Both the position numbers and the translations under genes were made by a program. This document shows positions 45,702 through 52,157 of a DNA stretch of 52,157 nucleotides, piece by piece. A model generated the notes under the pieces. That model saw only the letters and a list, made by a program, of their open reading frames with translations, did no database searches and had not been told where the DNA came from. This DNA is from Polluticaenibacter yanchengensis (GTDB taxonomy: Bacteria > Bacteroidota > Bacteroidia > Chitinophagales > Chitinophagaceae): the NCBI GenBank assembly GCA_027854065.1, contig JAQGEF010000027.1, forward strand, positions 1 through 52,157. Direction: 5' to 3'. How positions within the stretch are numbered: the first letter of the stretch is position 1; each line of letters begins with the position of its first letter.

Positions 45702-46118
45702 TTATAATAACCAAAAAAAATCTTTCTCCTTCCATTGATGATAAAAAGAAACAAGGCTGTAAATATTATCAGAAAAATCGTCCATAACTATAACTTTTAA
45801 TGAGCCGAAGTTTCTATAAAGACTTTCAATTAAGTTATCCAAAAAATCACGTCCAAACGTTCCATTATATAATAAAGAAATAAAAGTATCATCTGAACTA
45901 AATTTCATTATCTCTGCTACAATGCTTTCGTCTCCAGTATGAGAAATAATCATTTCTTCTTTGGTGATGAAAAATAGATGAGCATACCCATTATCAGTTT
46001 CTACAAAAAAATCTTCTTGCTTTTCACTAAAAACTTCCAAATACAGCATACATAGATTTAACAACTGATTTCTATCTAGCCGTGTTTCTGCTGCTAAATG
46101 TAAAAAATTACTTGACAT
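45702..46118 (-). CDS. Immunity-like protein (array gene 6)
   Basis: 138 aa, soluble, acidic, with 'LNLCMLYLEVFSEKQEDFFV', 'HLFFITKEEMIISHTGDES' and a tryptophan-rich end (FYHQWKEKDFFWLL). No family recognised. The first 11 nt overlap the stop end of an orphan toxin tail (ATGTCAAGTAA), which is strong evidence for coupled toxin-immunity origin. Confidence 0.65.
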   Translation of the reverse strand: MSSNFLHLAAETRLDRNQLLNLCMLYLEVFSEKQEDFFVETDNGYAHLFFITKEEMIISHTGDESIVAEIMKFSSDDTFISLLYNGTFGRDFLDNLIESLYRNFGSLKVIVMDDFSDNIYSLVSFYHQWKEKDFFWLL

Positions 46119-46218
46119 TATTTAATGACTTTAGATAATTAGTCAATGACTTTTTATCGGTAAATATTTGAATACCTGGAATTTCCTTTTGAAACAATTT
46201 GATAGCCTGTTCCTCCAC
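46108..46218 (-). pseudogene. Orphan toxin tail of array gene 6
   Basis: 36 codons with protein-like composition (VEEQAIKLFQKEIPGIQIF, DKKSLTNYLKSLNNVK) and a stop overlapping the immunity start. It joins the repeat in frame with ...KLAIA; a second, shorter open frame (DSGGGTGYQIVSKG...) also crosses this DNA. Confidence 0.7.
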
Positions 46219-46387
46219 CGCTATCGCAAGTTTTACACGGTGAACTTGTGACAAAGCTTAAAACAAACAATACTACAACAAAATAAAATATTTCCACGAA
46301 ACTGTAATTGCTTAATGGTAATTTCTCTACGAAATCACAATGATCTTTAACGTCTATTTTTATAATTAAACAATCAATTAATAAGCT
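46219..46387 (-). repeat. R1 palindrome end plus module R4
   Basis: Same joint as at 43875 and 45140: CTATCGCAAGTTTTACACGG followed on plus by AAGCTTAAAACAAACAATAC and the ATAATTAAAC segment. Confidence 0.7.
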
Positions 46388-46419
46388 AAAATCCACTGCA
46401 TTAAAACGCAGTGGATTTT
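46388..46419. terminator. ATCCACTGC hairpin of the array
   Basis: AAAATCCACTGC/GCAGTGGATTTT perfect 12-bp stem, 8-nt loop. Confidence 0.75.
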
Positions 46420-46455
46420 TTATACTATATAAAATACTGAATATTAAGAAAATAA

Positions 46456-46504
46456 CAAGTCTGAGACTTGAAGGATGCAATCACAAGTTTGCTACGCAAA
46501 ACTG
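46456..46504 (+). repeat. Inverted R1 copy after array gene 7
   Basis: On plus: CAAGTCTGAGACTTGAAGG, ATGCAATCACAAGTTTGC, TACGCAAAACT, i.e. R1 in the opposite orientation to the copy at 47428-47485 on the other side of cassette 7. Confidence 0.75.
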
Positions 46505-46536
46505 GATATAACAGGTAGTAGAATAGTTCCTTTATC

Positions 46537-47118
46537 CTAACTTGGCCTAAATATATCATGAACTTCAATCTCATCATAAAATGGCGTATTTATCATTTCA
46601 TAGTAGACAGCTTTTTCTGACCATGACATACTTTCTTCAGGATAAAAGTCCAATATTTCCTTTCCTAATCTTCTAATCCATATTAATGTTAAACGATATT
46701 TAATTAAATCAGGATGAAGGTGTCTCCATAAAGGCAAATGTTTTACAGCTTCATATGGAAGCTTAAAATCAGAAGATATTAAAAATTTATCAAAAGTACA
46801 CCAATCTAAACTAGTCCAATTTTTAGTTTTTTCTATACTAAGTCCGCTAGAGTTTTTTACATAAATAGATATCGACTCTATATTACTATTAGTTTCATAT
46901 AATTTCTTCCAGCCATATTTTTTTATTTTAGGAGGAAGCATTCTTCCCAAGGATGGCGCTATTAAATATCTCTTAAGATGTAAATCGGAATATTCGTTTA
47001 ATCTATTAATAGAATGCATATCAATAATAAAAAAAACTAGCTCACCTTCAATTGATCTCATTATTATATAACCATATCCTAACTCTTTTTCTAATTCAAC
47101 TTCAAAAATGGACTCCAT
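46537..47118 (-). CDS. Immunity-like protein (array gene 7)
   Basis: 193 aa, soluble. The start 'FEVELEKELGYGYIIM' faintly resembles Imm26-type proteins; the rest ('RYLIAPSLGRMLPPKIKKYG', 'LPLWRHLHPDLIKYRLTLIW') is unrecognised. It starts 6 nt after the longest orphan toxin tail of the array and the two are flanked by inverted copies of R1. Confidence 0.65.
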   Translation of the reverse strand: MESIFEVELEKELGYGYIIMRSIEGELVFFIIDMHSINRLNEYSDLHLKRYLIAPSLGRMLPPKIKKYGWKKLYETNSNIESISIYVKNSSGLSIEKTKNWTSLDWCTFDKFLISSDFKLPYEAVKHLPLWRHLHPDLIKYRLTLIWIRRLGKEILDFYPEESMSWSEKAVYYEMINTPFYDEIEVHDIFRPS

Positions 47119-47124
47119 ATATAA

Positions 47125-47427
47125 TTAATTGGGTTGACTATTATTCTGATTATTATTCTGAACATTATTAGGTCCCATTGGATTCGTTGGCATAAAATAC
47201 TTTCTAACCCAATCCTTGCTTTGTTGACTTGTTAATGCTATCAAACCATTAGCCAAATATATTGGATTATACGTTGACATTTTTTGATTATCAATCCTTG
47301 TCGTCATTTTCGCAGTACCCGGATTCAAGCTATTTATTAAAATCAATGAAGACTCTGCTCCTAATGCAGTATTTCTAGAAACATTTTTTATAACCGTCTC
47401 TTTATAATTATCTTTTCTTTCCCACAC
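47125..47427 (-). pseudogene. Longest orphan toxin tail (100 codons) with array gene 7
   Basis: Frame starts at the repeat boundary (VWERKDNYKETVIKNVSRNT) and runs through 'MSTYNPIYLANGLIALTSQQ' to an Asn-rich end (NNVQNNNQNNSQPN). Within the repeat the frame has an ATG (MTICCAKLAI), so a 110-aa protein could be made. No toxin family recognised. Confidence 0.65.
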
Positions 47428-47485
47428 TATCGCAAGTTTTGCGCAGCAAATTGTCATGTCGCTGACTTGCTTTTCTCAATTATCA
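47428..47485 (-). repeat. R1 palindrome end, diverged
   Basis: CTATCGCAAGTTTTGCGCAG with a shortened right arm and GTCGCTGACTTGCTTTTC. DNA to 47656 is repeat-free except a GGTCAAACTTTGACC palindrome (47641-47655) just after the next stop. Confidence 0.6.
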
Positions 47486-47656
47486 ATGAAAATCTAAAAG
47501 GTTCATCACTTTTGGATATCCTCAAAATTTGTATAGTAAAGTTTCGGTTTGGTCATCCTAATACGCATCAAATTTGTAATAACAGATGGAGATAGCTACT
47601 CCCAACAATATAAAACGACACAAGTAACCCTGGTCTTTTAGGTCAAACTTTGACCA

Positions 47657-48214
47657 TTAACTGTCACAACCCAATAATACCTTATAAAAATCAAGATATT
47701 TATCTCCTCCGGCTTTACTTGAACATGCAACGACAAATTCATAAGTATAATACTCGTTAAATGCTAGATTTAAGTCTTTAATCCTATTTGAAAAAAGATT
47801 CGCAGCCAAAAGGAGTGCATCCATAAAATTTTCTCCATTTGATGCACAATTATATATTACATAATCAGTATTGGTGTAATCCAAAACCTGGATTTCTAAT
47901 GTTACCTTATTCAATGTTAATAAATCAGTTTCAGCCTCACCTAATATATAATAATTATCTGTCTCCTCAACATTTTCATAAAATACAAGTATGCCGATTC
48001 TCACATTTGAACAGTCATACTTAGACAATAAGTTTAATAGTTCATTATTAGAATAAGTTTCATTAATATTTCCCTTTTTAGTAAAGCACTTAAATTCCCT
48101 TAACTCATTTTCTATGTCATTTTCTAAATAACCAAGTTTTATGTAATCTTCTCTCATTGGAGAGAAGTTTTCTAATTTATTCACAAAATCACTGGACCTC
48201 ATATTATATTTCAT
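47657..48214 (-). CDS. Immunity-like protein (array gene 8)
   Basis: 185 aa, soluble. 'IGILVFYENVEETDNYYILGEAETDLL', 'VLDYTNTDYVIYNCASNGEN' and 'YTYEFVVACSSKAGGDKYLDF' (partly quoted) suggest an alpha/beta fold; no family recognised. The upstream repeat is badly degraded and only an uncertain 8-codon tail precedes it, so this cassette looks older. Confidence 0.5.
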   Translation of the reverse strand: MKYNMRSSDFVNKLENFSPMREDYIKLGYLENDIENELREFKCFTKKGNINETYSNNELLNLLSKYDCSNVRIGILVFYENVEETDNYYILGEAETDLLTLNKVTLEIQVLDYTNTDYVIYNCASNGENFMDALLLAANLFSNRIKDLNLAFNEYYTYEFVVACSSKAGGDKYLDFYKVLLGCDS

Positions 48215-48382
48215 TTAATTGTATCACACCTTAGCTTTCCCAAGTTTGTAATGCAACACTTATAATTCTTATACTTTAAATCTCTGACTTCTTTGTTCAA
48301 TTAATAAGATGAAGTACTCGAACAAAATATTTGAGACTATTAACTGAGATTTTTCATTTATAAACCCTCTGAAACTTGCATA

Positions 48383-48898
48383 CTAAAATTTATTTTTTTT
48401 AATAGAACTCAATGAAGAGGGCGGGGAATATTTCATGGAATCCCTGTCTTTATAATAGAACAAATAAATTTGATATATTAATAATAATACTCCAAAAATA
48501 ACCCCAATCAACACATTGCTTTTATTAGCATTTGATAACTCCCCATTGTCCAAAAAAATTCTTCCCCCATTACTTATATAAAATAAATGACTAACACTTT
48601 TACTATCAAATTCACCTTTGTTAACTAATAGCTCCAAATAAGAGCCTTGAGTTAAATTCAAAAAATCACTATAATTAACTCCTGAAATATTAAACTCCAT
48701 TTCTGGATACTCATTTATCTGAAAAGTAACCTTACGAGTTCCTTTGCCAAACGTAGATAATTTAACACGATCTTTCAATGTACAATTCAAAAATAAATCT
48801 CCTTTTAAAGCCTGCTCATAATAATATGAATAAACAAAACATAATAAAAACAATAACAATGAGAAAATATACATCAACCTTAAATTTGAATTTATCAC
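48383..48898 (-). CDS. Two-TM immunity-like protein (array gene 9), GTG start
   Basis: 171 aa. GTG start 2 nt after an orphan-tail stop. An N-terminal membrane segment (LRLMYIFSLLLFLLCFVYSY) and a C-terminal one (NVLIGVIFGVLLLIYQIYLF) enclose a ~90-residue domain with 'GTRKVTFQINEYPEMEFNIS' that would lie outside the cytoplasm. Consistent with protection against an envelope-acting toxin (inference). Confidence 0.6.
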   Translation of the reverse strand: MINSNLRLMYIFSLLLFLLCFVYSYYYEQALKGDLFLNCTLKDRVKLSTFGKGTRKVTFQINEYPEMEFNISGVNYSDFLNLTQGSYLELLVNKGEFDSKSVSHLFYISNGGRIFLDNGELSNANKSNVLIGVIFGVLLLIYQIYLFYYKDRDSMKYSPPSSLSSIKKNKF

Positions 48899-48900
48899 TA

Positions 48901-48969
48901 CTATTTACTTTTAGATTTTTGATGTTTATTTTTTGAGTTTTCATCAACTTTAAGCCCCGAAAGATTCCA
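48901..48969 (-). pseudogene. Orphan toxin tail of array gene 9
   Basis: 22 codons (WNLSGLKVDENSKNKHQKSK...) ending 2 nt before the GTG of gene 9. Upstream there is a TAA and no R1 palindrome, so the boundary is different or eroded. A second frame (48816-49025) crosses the same DNA. Confidence 0.5.
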
Positions 48970-49034
48970 TTATTTGCTAGAACTTTTGCAATAGGATGAA
49001 CCTGGACAAATTTACTACTTAACAAATGTCAAAT

Positions 49035-49199
49035 GTATTTTTATACTTTATGGAAGTGCTATAACATCCATCAAAACGGTATCAAATCGAACTTTTATTA
49101 CATTTTCCAGTTCCATTTTGTCAACCTGAAGATCGGCGACCAAAAGACAAAGTTGGAGGCTACGCCCAACTAAATCAAGAACACTACAACTTACAGGAT
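49035..49199 (-). repeat. Array module R6 (hairpin-rich)
   Basis: ATAACATCCATCAAAACGGT and following segments match 42700-42800 and 44170-44330. No gene. Confidence 0.6.
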
Positions 49200-49751
49200 T
49201 TATAAGAAGTCTGCAATTTTAAAATCTTTACCCTTTATAGTTTCTTTAATCATATCTATTTTTTTAGTATAGCTCTTTTCATCTTCTGGATTTCTCTTAT
49301 CAAAAGTATTTATTAAAATATCTTTCAATATAAAATCTCCATTTTCATAATAAAATCTAAAATCCTTATGATAATAACGACTTGAACCTCCATATTCAAT
49401 AGAAATTTCAAAACCACTTTTGGTTTCTTTAATCCAATTAACAGCAAAACCTTGAATATCTTTTTGCGTAGGAATTTTTATATTACCTATAATTAACTTT
49501 CCTTTTTGAATCGATAACTCTCGCTTATCTGTACTATCATATCTTATATCCAACAAATTAATGTTTATTTTTTTCAATCTGATAATTGTTGTGTCGTTTT
49601 CATATATATGTGGGATTGCACTACTAATAATGGTAATAGCTTCCGTTCTATTAACCACTGTATCAAGTAATGTTACCTCGGGCTGATAAGAAATGTCATT
49701 CGAATTACAAGACATTAAAAATACAGCAAGGGTTAAACTATATAACTTCAT
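49200..49751 (-). CDS. Immunity-like lipoprotein (array gene 10)
   Basis: 183 aa. Signal MKLYSLTLAVFLMSC with lipobox; the mature part contains 'EAITIISSAIPHIYENDTTI', a beta-rich middle and 'GFEISIEYGGSSRYYHKDFR'. No family recognised. It starts 5 nt after a 41-codon tail with strongly protein-like sequence. Confidence 0.6.
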   Translation of the reverse strand: MKLYSLTLAVFLMSCNSNDISYQPEVTLLDTVVNRTEAITIISSAIPHIYENDTTIIRLKKININLLDIRYDSTDKRELSIQKGKLIIGNIKIPTQKDIQGFAVNWIKETKSGFEISIEYGGSSRYYHKDFRFYYENGDFILKDILINTFDKRNPEDEKSYTKKIDMIKETIKGKDFKIADFL

Positions 49752-49756
49752 AATAA

Positions 49757-49882
49757 TTATTCTTTAAATACTTTCCAATATATTGTATTGCAAAAACTAG
49801 CTGTAGCATCCAAAGAATTCTTTGAAGGAACTCCAGTATTATACATGAATTCAAGCCAAGGACAGGTTATTCCCCGCCACGC
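49757..49882 (-). pseudogene. Orphan toxin tail of array gene 10
   Basis: 41 codons (GITCPWLEFMYNTGVPSKNS ... CNTIYWKVFKE) with stop 5 nt before the lipoprotein ATG. Preceded by a TAA in the eroded repeat. Confidence 0.65.
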
Positions 49883-50100
49883 TTACACAGTGAACTGGTA
49901 ATTTATATCTTTCAAATCTCTGAGTTACTTTACTTAATGAGTAAGATAAATCTAAGGAACAAAAAGACTATCTAGATTAAAAACAATCAATACTGCAACA
50001 AAGTAAAATGTTTCCACCAAACTGTAATTACCTAATGATAATTTCTCTACGAAAGAGAATGACCTTTAACGTCTGTTTTTATAATTAAACGATCGATTCC
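49883..50100 (-). repeat. Degenerate R1 end plus module R4
   Basis: Eroded palindrome, then AACAATCAATACTGCAACAA and ATTAAACGATCGATT (R4). No gene. Confidence 0.6.
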
Positions 50101-50103
50101 GCT

Positions 50104-50290
50104 CCGCTATCGCAAGTTTTACCCAGTAAACTTGTGATAGCACCCTTCAAGTCTCCGACTTGCTTTGCTAAATTAGCAAGATCAAAACACTTTTTTCTAA
50201 AAAAATCGTGTCTTATTTTTATGCCTAATACTTGATGAAATTGCTATAACATCCATTATAAATTTTCAACTCCACGTACCTATAAAACAA
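50104..50290 (-). repeat. Array repeat R1 without a cassette
   Basis: Complete R1 ending GATAGCGG, but followed directly by R4 and not by a tail or immunity gene. Its frame is open from the LANLAKQVGDLKGAI segment to the end of the copy. Confidence 0.75.
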
Positions 50291-50347
50291 GTCGAAGACT
50301 TAAACAATTTTAAAGAAAGCATCATAAGGCTATTGCTGTTTAATAGG

Positions 50348-50402
50348 AAAAACCACTTGTAGTGGTTTTTAATCAAAAATCCACTGCAAATACAGTGGAT
50401 TT
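50348..50402. terminator. Two tandem hairpins
   Basis: AAAACCACT/AGTGGTTTT and AAATCCACTG/CAGTGGATTT one after the other, between the Rhs immunity gene and the rest of the array. Confidence 0.6.
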
Positions 50403-50446
50403 CGATGCTCGATAAAATGTCAAGCTAACTCAGATCGAAGAAATAA

Positions 50447-50506
50447 CAAGTCGGAGACTTGGAGAACACTATCACAAGTTTGCTGCGCAAAACTTGTGAT
50501 AGCGGG
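50447..50506 (+). repeat. Inverted R1 copy after the Rhs immunity gene
   Basis: AACAAGTCGGAGACTTGG then a near-perfect palindrome CTATCACAAGTTT/AAACTTGTGATAG (50469-50502), in the opposite orientation to R1 copies that precede tails. Confidence 0.75.
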
Positions 50507-50599
50507 ACAAATACTTAACCCTGTGGTTTATTATAACAAAATATAAAATCAATTGATAATCCAAATATTTTTTCTCAAAAAATAAGCTACCAACTCGTT

Positions 50600-51052
50600 T
50601 TATACACTAACATCATTTTTAGCTTCTATTCCTAACATGGACTTATTCTTAAAAATACTAATCAAGACAAATGGAATGCTAACTAATGTATAAACAATAC
50701 AAATATTAGGAACCTTTATAAAATCAGCCAACGATAACTCACTAAAAACAAGCTTCCAAGTAAAATATAAAACTATGATTAAATAAATAATACTCAAAAT
50801 TGTAATAGAAATAAACTTGAAATTTGAAATCTTAGTTCTAAATATAACACATATTAGTATAAAGTACAAAAAATACACCACCATCGCAAATGGTAAAATT
50901 GAAGGGAATCCCAATACTAATATGTAAAAATATTCACTAATATGAAAATTTTCCTGCACAATATCTAACCAAATACTCGAAAGTAAGAGTGACACTACTA
51001 TAGATAAAACAAACTCTATTAGTAAAATATAATATTTTTTAATTCCCTTCAT
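50600..51052 (-). CDS. Membrane immunity protein of the Rhs toxin (candidate)
   Basis: 150 aa from ATG 51052, which overlaps the Rhs stop region by 14 nt; a longer frame to 51139 overlaps the toxin gene much more and lacks a signal. Four hydrophobic segments are visible (around residues 5-28, 42-70, 80-103 and 115-135), so it is a polytopic inner-membrane protein. A membrane-bound antidote suggests a toxin that works at the membrane (inference). No family recognised. Confidence 0.7.
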   Translation of the reverse strand: MKGIKKYYILLIEFVLSIVVSLLLSSIWLDIVQENFHISEYFYILVLGFPSILPFAMVVYFLYFILICVIFRTKISNFKFISITILSIIYLIIVLYFTWKLVFSELSLADFIKVPNICIVYTLVSIPFVLISIFKNKSMLGIEAKNDVSV

Positions 51053-52157
51053 TTTTGACCTTGGTTTTATCTTCGTTACTAACATCATTTTCCCAACTAA
51101 TTTGCTTAGATACGCTGGCTCCCACATATGCCCATCCACCCATTTTATTTATTTTATCTACAACATTTTTCATAACATTTTTCCATAAAGCATCTGCCCC
51201 TTTAAAAGTTGCACCACTCATCATAGCATCAAATGCAGACCAAGGTCTATCTACCCCTCTTGTATAAAAGGTAAACGTTTTATCATTGTCATTACTTGTT
51301 AATCCAAATTGTCTCTGCCCGGATACTGGGTGCATACCATCACTACCCAATGGATTTAAAGTATTATCTGTAATTGGTTTAAAGACCCAATATTTATCAT
51401 TTAAAGAAAACTTCGTTGTTATGACATTTGCATCGTCAAGACTTAAAAAACTCCTTATTGGGTAAATTTTAAACTTCATTACTGATGATTCAGGATTACT
51501 TGAATTAAAAATCTTTTGCTCCCAATCCCTCCATCCGCTTAGAGAGGCACCACCATTATTCTTATCAATAAAAGTTGCAAATTCACTTTTTATGAATGCA
51601 AATAGTTCTGATGACGATTTAAATGATGGTGGCAATTTTATAATTTTTACTGAATAGTAATCTAAATTCAACTGATCACTATAAGCTTTTGAAATCTCCT
51701 GATTCTTAAACCTTGGACTTCCCATTTGACTATTTCTATTATTTGCCATAGCTAAAATATTGCTACATGTATGCATCGTCAACAAGTCACGCCATGGTGA
51801 ATAATCTTTTTCAGCAATGTGCCCTAAGGAAAATTGACCAAATGCAGCAATTTGCCTACCTGTACCAACATCTACAGCCTCTAAACCATCTAAATCAATA
51901 GCTTTTGTTGGTCTATTGCTAGCAAATTGGTATGGAGTTAACATTGGATAACTCATGGTAATCGGATCCACACTTAAAAATCTCCCTAACCTCCCATCAT
52001 AAATACGCATCCCATAATCCTGCTGGTTGCCATCACCCTTCACATCATTATCCTTCTCTTTCCCATTAAACCCATAACGATAACCATTGCTTTCTAAAGA
52101 ACCATCACCATCTCCACCATCTTCTACTTCTTCCACTAATATATTATCCAACCAGAA
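51039..52157 (-). CDS. Rhs-family polymorphic toxin, C-terminal part
   Basis: The frame is open through the right edge (373 codons visible), so the N-terminal bulk lies outside. The RHS core is intact: YRYGFNGKEKDNDVKG, QQDYGMRIYDGRLGRFLSVD, PYQFASNRPTKAIDLDGLE. The last ~280 residues are the variable tip and contain 'HTCSNILAMANNRNS', 'DGMHPVSGQRQFGLTSND', 'KTFTFYTRGVDRPWSAFD' and 'FKGADALWKNVMKN'. I do not recognise a named toxin domain. The stop overlaps the immunity start. All array cassettes lie downstream on the same strand. Confidence 0.85.
   Translation of the reverse strand, partial: FWLDNILVEEVEDGGDGDGSLESNGYRYGFNGKEKDNDVKGDGNQQDYGMRIYDGRLGRFLSVDPITMSYPMLTPYQFASNRPTKAIDLDGLEAVDVGTGRQIAAFGQFSLGHIAEKDYSPWRDLLTMHTCSNILAMANNRNSQMGSPRFKNQEISKAYSDQLNLDYYSVKIIKLPPSFKSSSELFAFIKSEFATFIDKNNGGASLSGWRDWEQKIFNSSNPESSVMKFKIYPIRSFLSLDDANVITTKFSLNDKYWVFKPITDNTLNPLGSDGMHPVSGQRQFGLTSNDNDKTFTFYTRGVDRPWSAFDAMMSGATFKGADALWKNVMKNVVDKINKMGGWAYVGASVSKQISWENDVSNEDKTKVKNEGN

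Noticed and set aside
46154..46480. 108-aa ORF as a gene
   Set aside because: It runs across repeat modules R4 and R1 and two hairpins; its N-terminal part is just spacer DNA, and only the last residues touch the tail region.
48816..49025. 69-aa ORF as a gene
   Set aside because: It overlaps array gene 9 in another frame; its hydrophobic end is the shadow of that gene's membrane segment.
40739..50506. CRISPR array
   Set aside because: Repeats are long, of several kinds, irregularly spaced and interrupted by genes; there are no regular spacers and no cas genes.
39853..52157. Integrative conjugative element or prophage
   Set aside because: No integrase, relaxase, transfer or phage structural gene is present in the visible part, and no flanking tRNA or direct repeat was found.

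Overview
The window reads as a Bacteroidota chromosome, most likely Chitinophagaceae or a close relative (inference). The evidence is a SusC/SusD pair, a type IX secretion (T9SS) component (PorD-like DUF4835 protein) with a T9SS C-terminal sorting domain on another protein, a GLPGLI protein, the Bacteroidota form of RNA polymerase omega, TAnnTTTG promoters and several TonB-linked receptors.

1-40.2 kb is mostly chromosomal housekeeping. 1-3.1 kb holds a secreted FN3-like protein (cut by the window edge) and a large surface protein. 3.3-9.9 kb, all on minus, holds a class IV aminotransferase, the CoA-transferase pair scoA/scoB, a DUF4296 lipoprotein, porD, coaBC, rpoZ and bamD. 10-11.7 kb is an OmpA-family protein, divergent from a polyprenyl diphosphate synthase. 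13-18.2 kb, on plus, holds recJ, a methyltransferase, a ParE-type toxin-antitoxin pair, an RlmI-like rRNA methyltransferase and a CvfB-like S1 protein. 18.6-21.3 kb, on minus, is pyrR and a porin. 21.6-25.5 kb, on plus, is a small Cys-rich secreted peptide, a GLPGLI protein and a CarboxypepD_reg/TonB-receptor-like protein, followed by a T9SS-sorted protein. 26.9-34.8 kb is a compact pectin-type utilization locus on minus (DUF3826, SusC, SusD, PL1 pectate lyase). glmM and another TonB-dependent receptor follow.

40.2-52.2 kb is an accessory island. An Rhs protein enters from the right edge (RHS core, then an unrecognised C-terminal tip) and overlaps its membrane immunity candidate by 14 nt. Ten further small genes lie downstream on the same strand. 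Each looks like an immunity gene (three lipoproteins, one two-TM protein, one leucine-rich-repeat protein, the rest soluble). In at least eight cases the DNA just upstream encodes a short orphan C-terminal tail whose stop overlaps or lies within about 10 nt of the immunity start (in one case it runs about 70 nt into it). Most of these tails start at the same base of a palindromic repeat, but in three different reading frames. Spacers are mosaics of about six hairpin-forming repeat modules, and some cassettes have inverted repeat copies on both sides. I read this as a fossil or reservoir array of displaced Rhs toxin tips and their immunity genes. An XRE regulator sits at its downstream boundary.

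Dispersed intergenic elements also stand out in the core region: a 56-bp element present three times, always in the same orientation between co-directional genes; a GC-rich cloverleaf-like element; a structured-RNA-like element upstream of recJ; and a GGGCTGCGG repeat family. A perfect 52-bp palindrome separates two convergent genes.
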